DNA of 64,000 bases from Komagataella phaffii GS115 (taxonomy: Eukaryota; Ascomycota; Pichiomycetes; Pichiales; Pichiaceae): the NCBI RefSeq assembly GCF_000027005.1, contig NC_012965.1, forward strand, positions 483,001 through 547,000. Direction: 5' to 3'. The stretch's first letter is position 1; every line of letters starts with the position of its first letter. Under the pieces are notes generated by a model that was given only the letters and a program-made list of their open reading frames with translations, ran no database searches and was not told the DNA's origin. Positions 10,629-21,045 of the stretch are shown here, piece by piece. A program made the position numbers and the translations under genes.

Positions 10629-13600
10629 ATGTCAGGCAAGGATACCTGGTCTTCCAATAACAATCCTGTTAAGGAGTTGAACAAGAATTCCATCCCTCCT
10701 TTTCAGTATGTGTGATTCTGATAGAGAAGTAAATGATTTGCCTAGAACATTGGTCAATTATTTATTCTTTAAGTTACCTTTCGACTTATAGGTTACTAAC
10801 AATATTAGGACTCCAACAGTGCTACCTCCCCCACCTTCCTCGTTGGATAAAGGTATGTTTCCTATTAGAGCAGCCGCTCCCGATGAATTGTTACTAACAC
10901 GTTCAGGCCAGCATTACTACCCTTTGCCGTCCCTCCCAGGTTTAGGTTCCGGGCTTAACAATGGATCTCATTTTCCTATACCGTCTATAGGCCCACAAGG
11001 ACTCTCTCAAGTATGTTACTTTCAACCAAAGTTTACTCTTTGTTTTTTTCATTTGTTCCATCGTCGGCATACTAACTCATTTGCTAGGAAAAAGATTCAA
11101 ATAACAATGGTGCCACTACGTTGCCCCCTCCACATTTAGGATCTCAACAGAGTCCTGTTCTTTCGCAACCACAACCCCAATCTCAGTCTCAAGCAGACAG
11201 TAACCCGCAACCCCAACAGTTGCCCCCACCGACTGCTCTACATGCTAGTGCCAATCAGTATAGACCACTAAATGTGAAAGATGCTTTGTCCTACTTAGAT
11301 CAGGTAAAGGTTCGCTTCCTGGACCAGCCGGATGTGTACAATCATTTTTTGGAAATAATGAAGGATTTTAAGAGCCAAAGTATTGACACGCCCGGTGTCA
11401 TTGAACGAGTGTCCACCCTGTTTAGAGGTCATCCAAATCTTATTCAGGGATTCAATACGTTCTTGCCTCAGGGTTACAAGATTGAGTGCTTTGTGGACCC
11501 TTTAAACCCGAATGCCATTCGAGTTACAACCCCTATGGGTACTGTAACAATGACGGATGGCCAAAGTCAAGTTTCTCTTACTCAGCAGCCTCACACACAG
11601 CTTGATCAAAGTCCTCAGAGTTCTTCTACTCAACCAAAACTAGAACAAGATCAGCAAGCTTCTCGTTTACCATCCCAAGATATGTTGGAAAAGCAACTAC
11701 ACCAACAACAGGAACAACAACATCACCACCAGCAGCAGCAGCAAATTCCGCAGCCTCATAACTCGTCACTTCCACAGCAATTGCAGCAACCTCAATCACA
11801 ATATCTTTCCCATCAAGGTCCAGATGTGGCGTATAGCCAGGGTAATCTGTCTGCTGAACAAGTTCAGAACGGTGCTCAGGTAGGGTTCAATCATGCTATT
11901 AGCTATGTGAACAAGATCAAAACTCGATTTGCTAATCAGCCTGATATTTATAAGAGCTTTTTAGAAATCTTGCAGACTTATCAAAAAGAACAAAAGCCAA
12001 TTAATGAAGTTTATCAACAGGTTACCGTCCTATTTCAAAATGCTCCTGATCTTTTGGATGATTTTGAACAGTTTCTCCCTGAGACTTCAGGCCAGTCGCT
12101 GAATGTTCATCAAGGAGGATATGAGGAAAAACACAATGGCCATGGCACTATTCAGCTGCCTCCTGTTGGCAATTTCCCTCCTCCTTCTTATGGGCAAAAT
12201 GGAAATGTAATTAATGAGGCACCAGGTGGAAAAAGGAGATCGATTTCACATGGAATGCATCGTATTCCGTCTTTGGGAGCAGCTCATTTTCAAGGACAAC
12301 CAGTTGGTATGCCTCACGATCAACAACAGCAACTGGCTCAGATAGGTCAAACTCAGGAGTACCCTGTTTCAGATTTAAGAGGCCCTGTAAATACCGGTCC
12401 TGCTAGTTTATTGATGGGAGTTCCACAACCTGTCAGTACAGGCATATCAGATTCGAATTTATCAGAAGAAATATCATTTTTTGACAAAGTTAAAAAGTCC
12501 ATTTCAAACAAGCAAACCTATAATGAGTTTTTGAAATTGATCAACCTTTACTCTCAAGATATCATCGATAAGGATGTCTTAGTTGCCAAGGTTGAGTGTT
12601 TTATTGGAGCTTTCCCAGAGCTATTTTCCTGGTTCAAGACGTTCGTCGGATACGAAGAGAAATCTCTGCACATTGAAAATATCACCTTTAAGAAGCATCA
12701 ACTGGAGCTATCACTTTGTAAATCCTGTGGCCCAAGCTATAGACTACTTCCAAAGGCAGAAACTTATATGCCATGCTCCGGAAGGGATGATATGTGTTGG
12801 GAGGTTCTCAATGATGAATGGGTTGGTCATCCAACATGGGCTTCTGAGGAATCTGGATTTGTTGCACATCGTAAAAATCAATACGAAGAGGTTTTATTCA
12901 GAATCGAAGAAGAAAGGCACGAATATGACTATTATATGGAGGCTAATTTAAGAACTATCCAGACTTTAGAGACAATTGCTAATAGAATTGCTAATATGAC
13001 CCCAGAAGAAAAGGCTCACTTCAAGTTACCTCCAGGCTTGGGTCATACATCATCAACCATCTACAAGAAGGTCATTCGAAAGATTTATGACAAAGACAGA
13101 GGTTTTGAAGTTATTGATGCCTTACATGAGAATCCAGCAGTGGCGGTTCCGATTATTCTCAAACGTCTTAAGCAGAAGGATGAGGAATGGAAAAGATCAC
13201 ATAGAGAGTGGAACAAAGTTTGGAGAGAAATGGAGCAGAAAGTGTTCTACAAGTCCTTGGACCATTTGGGCTTGACGTTCAAGCAATCCGACAAAAAATT
13301 GCTCACCACTAAACAGTTGGTGGCTGAAGTTAGTACAATCAAAGTCGAACAATCTCAAAAAAGATTACATCCTTTAACTCCTGTTTCCAAAGAACAGTTA
13401 CAGTATCACTATAAAGACTACGATGTAATGTTTGATATCATAAACTTGGTTTATATCTTTTTGGGACATTCTTCTTCCTATTCACAGCAGGACAAAAAGA
13501 AACTTGCCGAATTTGTTAAGTTTTTCGTCACTACATTTTTCATGCTTCCTAATGAACAAGTAGACGATGCATTGCAGCGTAGGAAGACAAAAGAAGCTGA

Positions 13601-15158
13601 TGCTGAAGCTGAAAACGGGGATTCGAATAGCGCTTCTTTAGCTGACGACGAGGGCAACTTGTCAAGTGCTTCTACCGAATCTAGTTTTTCTTCCAAAAAG
13701 AGACCTCGCAATGATGGAGATTTGTTGAGAGATGTTCTTAAGAAGAATAAAAAGGTCGTCCGTGAAGCTACTCCAGATAGCACGACTGCCTCACCGACAC
13801 CAGAGACCTATTCAACTCAAGCGGATGTAGAAGAAAAGCTGGCCAAGCCCACTGAAGACTGGATTAATGTCTCAGGGCACCTTGGTGAACCTATTTTTGA
13901 CCAAACAAAAGAAAGGACAGTGTACAACATGTTCTGTAATACCACTATCTACGTACTCTACAGATACTTAAACGTTCTTTACGAACGTTTAGTTGAAGTC
14001 AAGGCAATGACCAAGGATGTTGATGCTGATATAAAAGGTCGAAATGAAGTTCAATTTGCCAAGGAGCTTGATTTGTTGTCCCACCAACTAGAAGATATGG
14101 GTATCAACATCACTGGTGACAATTCTTACCTGCAAGTCCTTGAATTGAGTAAAAAATTGATAGAAGGGGATGTGGAACATCAATGGTTTGAAGAATCTTT
14201 AAGACAAGCCTACCGAAACAAAGCTTACAAGTTGTTCAGCATTGACAAGGTGATACAAGGTTTAACAAAACATATGCACTCTGTTGTATCGGATGCCAAG
14301 AACTCGGAGATGATTACGCTAATGGCAGCTGATAGGGAGAATTCCAATACCACTGCTAGAAGCCAAATTCTTTACCGAATTCAAGTGCGATCATTAATGT
14401 CTCCTGAAGACAATATGTTCAAGATCTCCTTTGACAAGTCACAAGATAGAACCCAAATTACCTTCATTGCTTTAGAGGATCTTACGCTGGGTGATCTGAA
14501 GTCTGAACGTGACAAATGGAACTACTACATGACTAGTTATATTTTATCTCAACCTACCGAGTCCGTTCCTAAAAGTAAGATCAATATCCCATTCTTACGC
14601 TCTGCTATCGCTGCTGAGGATGACGAGAAGTCTTCGGATATACAAGGAATTGCAAACTCTAATTTGAAGGTTAAGCTTGACCTAAATACTTATAAGCTAT
14701 TCTTTGAGGAAGGAAGCTATGACTATTTTGTAAAAAGCTCAGCTTTAAAGCCACAACCTGCTTCCAAAAAGGACAACCAGGAAAAACTCCAGCATTTACA
14801 ATCTCTTCTAAAGTCAGGTGACAAAAGTGCAAAGCTTCTGGAAACTTTGGCAAAAGGGCCTGATGAGTATAAAGCCTTCGTTTCCCAATTGTCAACTTCT
14901 GAAGTCTCTAATACTACCCAAGGTGGTTCCAAAGGGGACGCACTGAAGCATTCTGAAATCACAGTGGACGCGGAGTCTACCATCGGCCAGGATGACAGTC
15001 TGCAAGAAGATGTCTTCAAAACAGCTGTTGATATTTCAGTTGATCAAGATAAAACAGTTGATCAGTCTACGTTGTCTGAAGCAAAAGCTGATAACGATAC
15101 AATCCCAAATGAAGAGGAGCAAGACACCCAAATGGAAGAAGGAAAAGTAAGTAGGTAG
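10629..15158 (+). CDS. SIN3: SIN3, scaffold of the Rpd3 histone deacetylase complexes (two introns)
   Basis: Three exons: 10629-10705, 10809-11010 and 11088-15158. Intron 1 (10706-10808) has a GTATGT donor and a TTACTAAC branch at 10793-10800; intron 2 (11011-11087) has a GTATGT donor and TACTAAC at 11070-11076. Splicing yields 1449 residues. Three paired amphipathic helix domains lie near 152-222, 357-425 and 555-620, followed by the HDAC-interaction domain beginning around the CGPSYRLLPK segment. Gln-rich linkers separate PAH1 and PAH2. The C-terminus is acidic. Sin3 bridges DNA-bound repressors to Rpd3 and also serves in Rpd3S. SAP30, another Rpd3L subunit, lies 5 kb downstream on the opposite strand. 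Confidence 0.96.
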
Positions 15159-15256
15159 CTTTTGTTCATTGTTTCAAGTGTAGCTTTATGTATTTGTACT
15201 TTATGAATGAATTTGGTTTTATTATTAAGCAATTAGTCACAAAGTAGCCTCATCCA

Positions 15257-16447
15257 TCATTCGACGTCAGTGTCAACGCCAAAATCATCCATACGTTCAC
15301 CAAAATCGTTGGACCAGTCAGTATTTCTTGGTGATGGCTCATCATCCAGCTTGTAGGGGGATAACTGGTAACTTGAGGATGTTGCTGTATCTTTTGAGTC
15401 TTGATCTGGTTTCAACGTGTGATTTCCATCTATGGGCCAGGGTATTGTCAATTGATCGTCCTGATAGAAATCAGATTTTGAAAAGTAATAGCCAGTCCCA
15501 TGGGGACATCCCCACGGAAGCACCCATTCGTAAATAGGTCCTAATGTGTTTGTCAGGTTTGACCAATAACCTGTATCATAGGGGAATATGATATCATCTA
15601 TAGTAAACTGATCTGGAACTAGATTTTCATCATCGTCGAATTGGTACTCGGGCGACGTTGGGCATTCAGTCTCGGCTAGCTCATTAGACATAGAATCAAG
15701 TCGCTCGTCATTCTTGCCCGTGATGTTTGTCCAACTTTTAAGTGCCGGTAGCTTTTTCTTGTGGAACTGGTAATAATTGTAGGCAATCTTCCTCCATAAT
15801 CGATTAGTATAGAATTGGTCTTCAAGACGTTCATGCTCCCAGCTTTCAATAGTAGTCATTCCAGTAAAAGTTATATGATAGAGTGTTCGGAAAAGAAGTG
15901 CAGACACGGTTACTAGAACCAGGGTATCCATAAAGAACAGAATCACTGCAAAAACAATCTCCGTTTTTTTGAACAGATAAGAGGGTAAGTTTCTGTTCTG
16001 ATAAAAAAAGTAAAACCTTTTGCATATTTGCAGAAGAACATATGAAGTGGTAAACACTACCCAACCAAGGAATCGAATGAAATGGGGCATATTCTGGTAT
16101 CCAACGCAATTGGCCGTCCAGGGACAATGATGATCCATCACTAACACGCAAATCTTACAAGTCTTGCAATGGTGGGATCTTTCTGGTTTGTAGTTATTGC
16201 ATTTCCGACACCATTTCCGCCACTCGTTTGGTTCTGGCTGAAAATTTGGAGGAGGGGTTCCAGGGGATTTCTTGATGGCTAAATAATAGGAGATCCATAC
16301 CATGGTAAGGTAGAACTGGAACCACCACTGATTTCTCTTTGTCATGTAATTGGTGAAGATGAAGTAGTGGGCATTATATCCAATAAAAGATATTAGAAAG
16401 CAGGGTATGGCAATACCAAGCCAAGGCCATTTGAGTTGGACGGCCAT
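15257..16447 (-). CDS. PFA4: PFA4, DHHC protein S-acyltransferase
   Basis: The protein has 396 residues. Four hydrophobic membrane segments (about 8-30, 40-60, 120-145 and 155-180) flank the cytosolic cysteine-rich DHHC domain, with the catalytic DHHC at 105-108 followed by CPWTANCVG. The short N-terminus and the loop SPGTPPPNF match the Pfa4 subfamily, the ER-located enzyme that palmitoylates chitin synthase Chs3. The C-terminal cytosolic tail is long and acidic. The gene converges on SIN3 (98-bp gap) and is divergent from the HAD-SAK-like gene (110-bp gap). Family certainty is high; the PFA4 subtype is likely. Confidence 0.88.
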   Translation of the reverse strand: MAVQLKWPWLGIAIPCFLISFIGYNAHYFIFTNYMTKRNQWWFQFYLTMVWISYYLAIKKSPGTPPPNFQPEPNEWRKWCRKCNNYKPERSHHCKTCKICVLVMDHHCPWTANCVGYQNMPHFIRFLGWVVFTTSYVLLQICKRFYFFYQNRNLPSYLFKKTEIVFAVILFFMDTLVLVTVSALLFRTLYHITFTGMTTIESWEHERLEDQFYTNRLWRKIAYNYYQFHKKKLPALKSWTNITGKNDERLDSMSNELAETECPTSPEYQFDDDENLVPDQFTIDDIIFPYDTGYWSNLTNTLGPIYEWVLPWGCPHGTGYYFSKSDFYQDDQLTIPWPIDGNHTLKPDQDSKDTATSSSYQLSPYKLDDEPSPRNTDWSNDFGERMDDFGVDTDVE

Positions 16448-16557
16448 GAATAAGCTTCTTGACTTGAAGGAACTGGGTACTGAGTTTAGACGCTCGAATT
16501 ACTGGTAACTGATAATAACTGATACTGTAAAACTCACCTTGCCTTAGAGTAAGATCA

Positions 16558-17937
16558 ATGCTTTGTGAGTATGAAAATGACCCCAAGTTGGAATTTAATG
16601 CTCATGAGAGGGATGTCTTGTCTGAAATCGTAGTTAATGAAAATAATAGTCAAGAATCGTTGGTCACAACTAAAGAGAAAATACGAGCTCACCAATCAAC
16701 AGAATACGAACTGGATACCTTTAGTGTTAAATTGTATGAAGATAAGATCAACTTGGCATCAAAAATAGGGCGACCTGTGCTGGACCCGATATCTCGTTGG
16801 GACTTTGACGTTGAAGAACTACCATACGCTCCAATTGTGAAAATAATAGATTTTTATGAGTTTGATGGTACTCTTTTCAAATCCCCAGTTTTAAATGATG
16901 AACTGTTCCGTCGTAGTTCGATACATATGATAGAATCAGGAGCAGGGCTAAGAGATATTGACTGGTGGAACTTTCATGAAGCCTGGAGCTGTTATACCAA
17001 TGAATCTGTCAGAGATAATAAGAAATGGAAGGATTGTTGGTCTCTTCCTATACGGGAGTTAATGAAGAGTTCCAAGCAAAGTGATACCACTGTGTGCGTA
17101 TTGATTTGTTCTTTAAGAGACGCAGAAATGTACAACGATCTACGTGAAGTACTAGCCTCCGAAGACATAGCGGCAGATGCTATTATTACCCGACCAAAGC
17201 ATATACCAACGGCTGATTTTAAGAAGATCGTCGTACTGGATTTCTTACACTACTATAGCATGTGTCAAGAGGTCAACATTTACGATTGGGATAAAGAATT
17301 TTTAACCTCAATGGACCAATTATTTCTGAAATGGTCGAATAATGGAGATTCCATGATTGATGGCACTACCGTGATTACTCCCCGTTTATATTCACATCTG
17401 GATCCACTCATAGAAAGACAATTGGTGGAGAACCTCATTGATGAACACAACCGAAGACTAGTAGAATTCCAAGATCAAAATTTAGATTGCTTGACCGTTA
17501 GACAGTCGTTGTTAGGTACAGTGTATTTTTTGACTCAAACTACAAGGATAGAAGTTTTGAAGCATTGCATTGAGAACCAAAAAGACTTTCTACCGGATGA
17601 TACTGACAGTTTAGTGTTTGAGTGTGAGGAAATCTATATTTCCCTGAACAATTCCCAGAGTGCAATCAAAGCTCTTGGGGGGATAGGAGCTCAGATTAGA
17701 TTTGGAGTTTCCCATTATGGGTCGTTTGATGATCAATTCTATGCTCTCAAGTTGTTAGGAGACAAAGAACTTCCTAGCTTGACTAAGAGCCCTATATTGT
17801 TGATAGCCCGACATACTGATGCAATTGTGAAGCCATTAGATTGTGACAAGATCACCAACTGGCAAGTGATGGACGATCTCTTATTGGTAAACACTGTTGT
17901 GGGGAATAAAGGATATCTTAAAGTGAAAAAGATGTAG
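16558..17937 (+). CDS. HAD-SAK-like protein with altered catalytic motifs
   Basis: The protein has 459 residues. It resembles the HAD domain described in Swiss Army Knife RNA-repair proteins (Pfam HAD_SAK): a motif I region FYEFDGTLF (99-107), a DWW segment (135-137), a motif II-like strand ending ICSLRD (183-188), TADFKK (218-223) and an IYDWD segment (241-245). In the family, motif I is normally DxDGT; here the nucleophile position reads Glu101, and the late acidic ED pair reads DW. Catalysis may therefore be weak or lost. The C-terminal half (about 260-459) has no motif I recognise. The stop is one base before a possible ATG of the CAC2 frame. Family placement is from memory of motif patterns; function is unknown. 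Confidence 0.6.
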   Translation: MLCEYENDPKLEFNAHERDVLSEIVVNENNSQESLVTTKEKIRAHQSTEYELDTFSVKLYEDKINLASKIGRPVLDPISRWDFDVEELPYAPIVKIIDFYEFDGTLFKSPVLNDELFRRSSIHMIESGAGLRDIDWWNFHEAWSCYTNESVRDNKKWKDCWSLPIRELMKSSKQSDTTVCVLICSLRDAEMYNDLREVLASEDIAADAIITRPKHIPTADFKKIVVLDFLHYYSMCQEVNIYDWDKEFLTSMDQLFLKWSNNGDSMIDGTTVITPRLYSHLDPLIERQLVENLIDEHNRRLVEFQDQNLDCLTVRQSLLGTVYFLTQTTRIEVLKHCIENQKDFLPDDTDSLVFECEEIYISLNNSQSAIKALGGIGAQIRFGVSHYGSFDDQFYALKLLGDKELPSLTKSPILLIARHTDAIVKPLDCDKITNWQVMDDLLLVNTVVGNKGYLKVKKM

Positions 17938-18007
17938 GATGTCGAGTCAAACTGAAAAGGGAAAGAAGAAGGAAACGCGACTCTGCCATCGGATCCTCTC
18001 CAACAAC

Positions 18008-19189
18008 ATGCGATGGATCAAAGCAAAGACCCTGACAGTTCATTGGCACGACGACAATCAACCTGTATATAGCTGCGATCTTCAGCAGGATAAAGTTGAG
18101 GGATTCAGGCGGCTTGCTACCGCTGGTGGAGATGGAAACGTTCGTATATGGAGACTAATCTACGGACGGGAGGACAATGAAGATAGAGAAAGTGTAAGCT
18201 CGGTAGAATATCTGTCAACCCTTGCGAAACATACACAGGCAGTGAATTGTGTACGATTTGATCCAACGGGAGAATATTTGGCCAGTGGAGGAGATGATGG
18301 GGTGGTATTAATATGGAGACTTTCGAGTGAAGGAGGAGTAGTTTTAGAGTTTGGACAGGATGATGATGACATCAAAGAATCTTGGATTCAGAAGATTACT
18401 TGCAGATGCAATACCAGTGAAATATATGATCTTTGCTGGTCACCCGATTCAAAATATATTCTGGCAGGTTCAATGGATAGTACGGTAAGACTGTTTGAGG
18501 CATCAACTGGCAAACAGGTCGCCACGATTGGGGATCACAATCACTATGTTCAAGGAGTTGCATGGGATCCTCTGAACGAGTTTGTAGTATCACAAAGCGC
18601 TGACAGAACGATATGTGTTAATCGTGTGACAGCAAGCACTAGCGGAGAGATCAGTGTGAAGAGCATGGCTAAGTTGTCTCGTTTAGAGTTAGCCAATTCC
18701 GGAGACAGCAATAAGAGAACAATTGCATTATACCACAACGAAACATTGCAATCATTTTTCCGAAGAATGGCATTTTCTCCAGATGGAAACATCCTTGCGA
18801 CGCCTGCGGGCATATTCAAGTCCAGTGACGATTCACCCGAGTCCCATACAGTTTATCTCTATGGACGTGGTAGTTTGAGCCAGGCCCCAATAGCCCATCT
18901 TCCAGGATTGAAAAAACCAGCTGTTGCGGTAAGATTTTCTCCAGTTAAACTAGATTTAATTCCAGGGTTGCCCGATGAGAGCGTATTTTCATTACCATAT
19001 AGGATGCTTTTGGCCGTTGCAACCCAAGATTCGGTTGTTATATATGACACACAGCAAACAGGACCACTAGCCTTGGTAACCAATATTCATTATGCCATAA
19101 TCACAGACTTGACGTGGAGCAGTGACGGGAAGACGTTGATAGTTGCATCCGCGGATGGGTTTTGTTCCAGTGTTGGCATCGATGTATAG
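18008..19189 (+). CDS. CAC2: CAC2, WD40 subunit of chromatin assembly factor 1
   Basis: The protein has 393 residues from the ATG at 18008 (MRWIKAKTLTVHWHDDNQPVYS), which matches the usual start of Cac2/p60 proteins. An in-frame ATG at 17939 would add 23 residues but sits one base after the previous stop. WD repeats span most of the protein, with clear ATAGGDGNVRIW, ASGGDDGVVLIW and AGSMDSTVRLF blades. CAF-1 (Cac1-Cac2-Cac3) deposits newly made H3-H4 behind replication forks with PCNA and Asf1. The gene follows the HAD-SAK gene with a 70-bp gap and precedes CUE1 on the same strand, so its promoter must be very short or lie in the upstream gene. Confidence 0.9.
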   Translation: MRWIKAKTLTVHWHDDNQPVYSCDLQQDKVEGFRRLATAGGDGNVRIWRLIYGREDNEDRESVSSVEYLSTLAKHTQAVNCVRFDPTGEYLASGGDDGVVLIWRLSSEGGVVLEFGQDDDDIKESWIQKITCRCNTSEIYDLCWSPDSKYILAGSMDSTVRLFEASTGKQVATIGDHNHYVQGVAWDPLNEFVVSQSADRTICVNRVTASTSGEISVKSMAKLSRLELANSGDSNKRTIALYHNETLQSFFRRMAFSPDGNILATPAGIFKSSDDSPESHTVYLYGRGSLSQAPIAHLPGLKKPAVAVRFSPVKLDLIPGLPDESVFSLPYRMLLAVATQDSVVIYDTQQTGPLALVTNIHYAIITDLTWSSDGKTLIVASADGFCSSVGIDV

Positions 19190-19292
19190 CGCGTATAGGA
19201 GGATCTTTTCCGCAGAAACATGCTCTCCGCTTACGCCATTCGGACAGATCGAGATCGCGGTATTAGTAGAATTATACGACAACACCTTGACT

Positions 19293-19766
19293 ATGGTAGA
19301 TAATTCGACAATTGCGTTTGCAGTCTCTCTGGTAGCAGCCTTTGTGTTTCTAAGGGTGTTTGTTCGCCCTCCTGAACTGATAGAGTCTAGAGATGCAGAG
19401 CTAAAGATCAAAGAAGCGATTGAAAGTCGGAAGAGAACGGCTACAACTGCCGATAGTAAAAGAGATGTGTCAGAAGGTATGGTTGAAGTCGTCAAGACCG
19501 TAGTTCCCCAGGCCAAAGATGCCGACGTTCGAGAGGTGTTGAATAAGACACGTTCCGTTGAGAGAGCGGTTGAGTTGTTGTTGGAGCAGGTTAGGGAAGC
19601 AAAGCCCGAAAAGAGTGGAATGAAGGAAGCTGAACAGAAACCAGAACCAGTGAAACTGCAAAACCCTGGCTGGGCAGACACTAAAGAAGAAAGGGCCCGC
19701 AATATGGAACTAAAACGAAAGCAAATGATTGAACAGGCCAGAAAGAGGTGCCAATCTCAGGGCTGA
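19293..19766 (+). CDS. CUE1: CUE1, ER membrane anchor and activator of Ubc7
   Basis: The protein has 157 residues from the ATG at 19293. A single N-terminal membrane segment (about 8-24, AFAVSLVAAFVFLRVF) is followed by a CUE ubiquitin-binding domain (about 62-105) and a C-terminal basic helix, KRKQMIEQARKRC, that corresponds to the Ubc7-binding region. Cue1 recruits and stimulates Ubc7 at the ER for ERAD with Hrd1 and Doa10. The open frame extends upstream into the CAC2 3' end, but no family support exists for that extension. S. cerevisiae Cue1 is 203 residues, so this copy is compact, with short linkers. Confidence 0.85.
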   Translation: MVDNSTIAFAVSLVAAFVFLRVFVRPPELIESRDAELKIKEAIESRKRTATTADSKRDVSEGMVEVVKTVVPQAKDADVREVLNKTRSVERAVELLLEQVREAKPEKSGMKEAEQKPEPVKLQNPGWADTKEERARNMELKRKQMIEQARKRCQSQG

Positions 19767-19830
19767 ATCGTATCTCATTAATTACTCTAAGCATGCAACA
19801 TACATTATATATACTCTTTCCTTTCCTGTT

Positions 19831-20307
19831 TCATGTAATGTTCAGTTTGAACGATTTATCCTGATTCTTGACTTTGTATATGAAATTCGTTATCGTATCA
19901 CTTTCCTTGACAGGGAGGTGGGAAACGAAATGCTGATGGACTATCGAGGCCAGTTGAGGTTTCGATATACGATATGTGTTGGGAGCATGGTTCTTCTTGT
20001 AGGAGAAGGATTCCTCTCCTATCTTGCTTTCTAACATCGAGCCGAAGACTGTTTTGCAATCTGGAATTTGCTCATTCTTAATCAGTTTACGGGCGTAATT
20101 TCTTAAATTGCTCGTTGGATACTCATTGAAATCTAGGGGATCGGGTAATATTCTGTCATTTGGACCGTTTGAATTCACGTACTTTGCAACGAACTCTTTC
20201 TGGACCTGTTGAGTAATGTGAGATCTGGACTTTGTCTGCTTTGGAGCTGATGAATGTGGTCGTCTTGACTCTGACTCAGATGCACTGGCGTCTCTTCTTG
20301 GGGGCAT
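19831..20307 (-). CDS. SAP30: SAP30, subunit of the Rpd3L deacetylase complex
   Basis: The protein has 158 residues. A basic, Ser-rich N-terminus precedes the Sap30 Sin3-binding fold: a segment LDFNEYPTSNLRNYARKL (about 57-74) and ISKPQLASIVHQHF followed by DTITNFIYKVKN, which parallels the pattern of vertebrate SAP30 (DTLTYFIYSVKN type). Sap30 stabilises the PAH3 region of Sin3 in Rpd3L and supports telomeric and rDNA silencing. It is shorter than S. cerevisiae Sap30 (201) but covers the conserved core. Its partner SIN3 lies nearby on the other strand; the linkage is probably coincidental. Confidence 0.85.
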   Translation of the reverse strand: MPPRRDASASESESRRPHSSAPKQTKSRSHITQQVQKEFVAKYVNSNGPNDRILPDPLDFNEYPTSNLRNYARKLIKNEQIPDCKTVFGSMLESKIGEESFSYKKNHAPNTYRISKPQLASIVHQHFVSHLPVKESDTITNFIYKVKNQDKSFKLNIT

Positions 20308-21045
20308 GAGTAATCGTTATTGCAGTGTTGACATAAAAAAAAAGGAAGAAAGACTGCGCAACCGATGTGGCCGATCAGTCCGGGCTCGTGTGTTTAGGTT
20401 TCAAAAGATAAAAAAAAAACTGTGTGCCACACAACGAGACGCCGCCAAGAGTTTTTATTTTAAGGTTGCAAATAGTGTAAAAAACACACCAGTCTTGGCT
20501 TACAGGAAACCAAGAAAAGCAAATTATAAAATTGCAAAAATTGGCTAATGCTTGGAAATACGTCTAGCCGAGTAGACTGAAATAGCAACACAAGACTAAA
20601 TTCACATTCTGTAGATTCTACAGCCACCTGGCCATACGTGAGACGGTGTCTCGTTAAGTAGACAATTTTGCGAACATGGGGTAGTGCGATTCGACCCCGA
20701 ATATGCCCGTTAAGCACATGTAAAAGCCGAAACAGTTTTGACTCTAGACTAATTTAGCTTAGCCACTCTTAGTAATTTCCAGAACGTTTTACATATGACC
20801 TTATTGTTTTGATAAGAATGCAGGGAAATTAGGTGGACAATTTACAACGCGCGCAAGTGCATCGAGTCATGCGTAGTAGTTGGAGCAAAAAAGAAAACTT
20901 TAAATAAAGTAGGGCACCTTAGATTCACTTAAACTTTAAGCGGAACCATTTCTAAGCATTTTTTTCTTTTCTTCTTCTTTTAGATCACCTTCAGCTAGGC
21001 TTATTTGTTTTTAGTCCTTCTTTTAAGAGCACAGGTACTTAGAGA
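20308..21045. other. Long intergenic region with clustered short hairpins
   Basis: This 738-bp gap lies between SAP30 and a WOPR regulator. It holds four perfect short inverted repeats in 137 bp: GTCTA/TAGAC (20562-20577), CTGTAG/CTACAG (20609-20623), GAGAC/GTCTC (20640-20652) and GGGGT/ACCCC (20678-20698). The rest includes the SAP30 promoter and the leader of the WOPR gene (pyrimidine-rich near 20960-20985). A structured RNA gene is possible but unproven. Confidence 0.4.
20541..20721 (+). ncRNA. Candidate structured RNA (possible H/ACA-like snoRNA)
   Basis: A GCTA/TAGC lower stem could enclose the GTCTA/TAGAC hairpin with unpaired flanks resembling a pseudouridylation pocket. It is followed by ACACAA, which fits the H-box pattern ANANNA, then further hairpins and a terminal ACA three bases before 20721. 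The 3' domain is too long and poorly paired at its base for a textbook H/ACA RNA, and no guide target was tested. This is weak pattern evidence only. Confidence 0.15.

Noticed and set aside
11690..11810. CAA/CAG repeat as a possible microsatellite locus
   Set aside because: It is the ordinary Gln-rich linker of SIN3, with mixed codons rather than a pure expanding repeat.
19067..19702. Long open frame antisense to CUE1 and the CAC2 end
   Set aside because: Composition is a reverse-strand shadow of real coding sequence, with no recognisable domain.
20631..20708. tRNA-like stretch with GATTCGACCCC resembling a B box
   Set aside because: The T-stem does not pair (A opposite C at 53:61), and no acceptor stem or A box could be placed.
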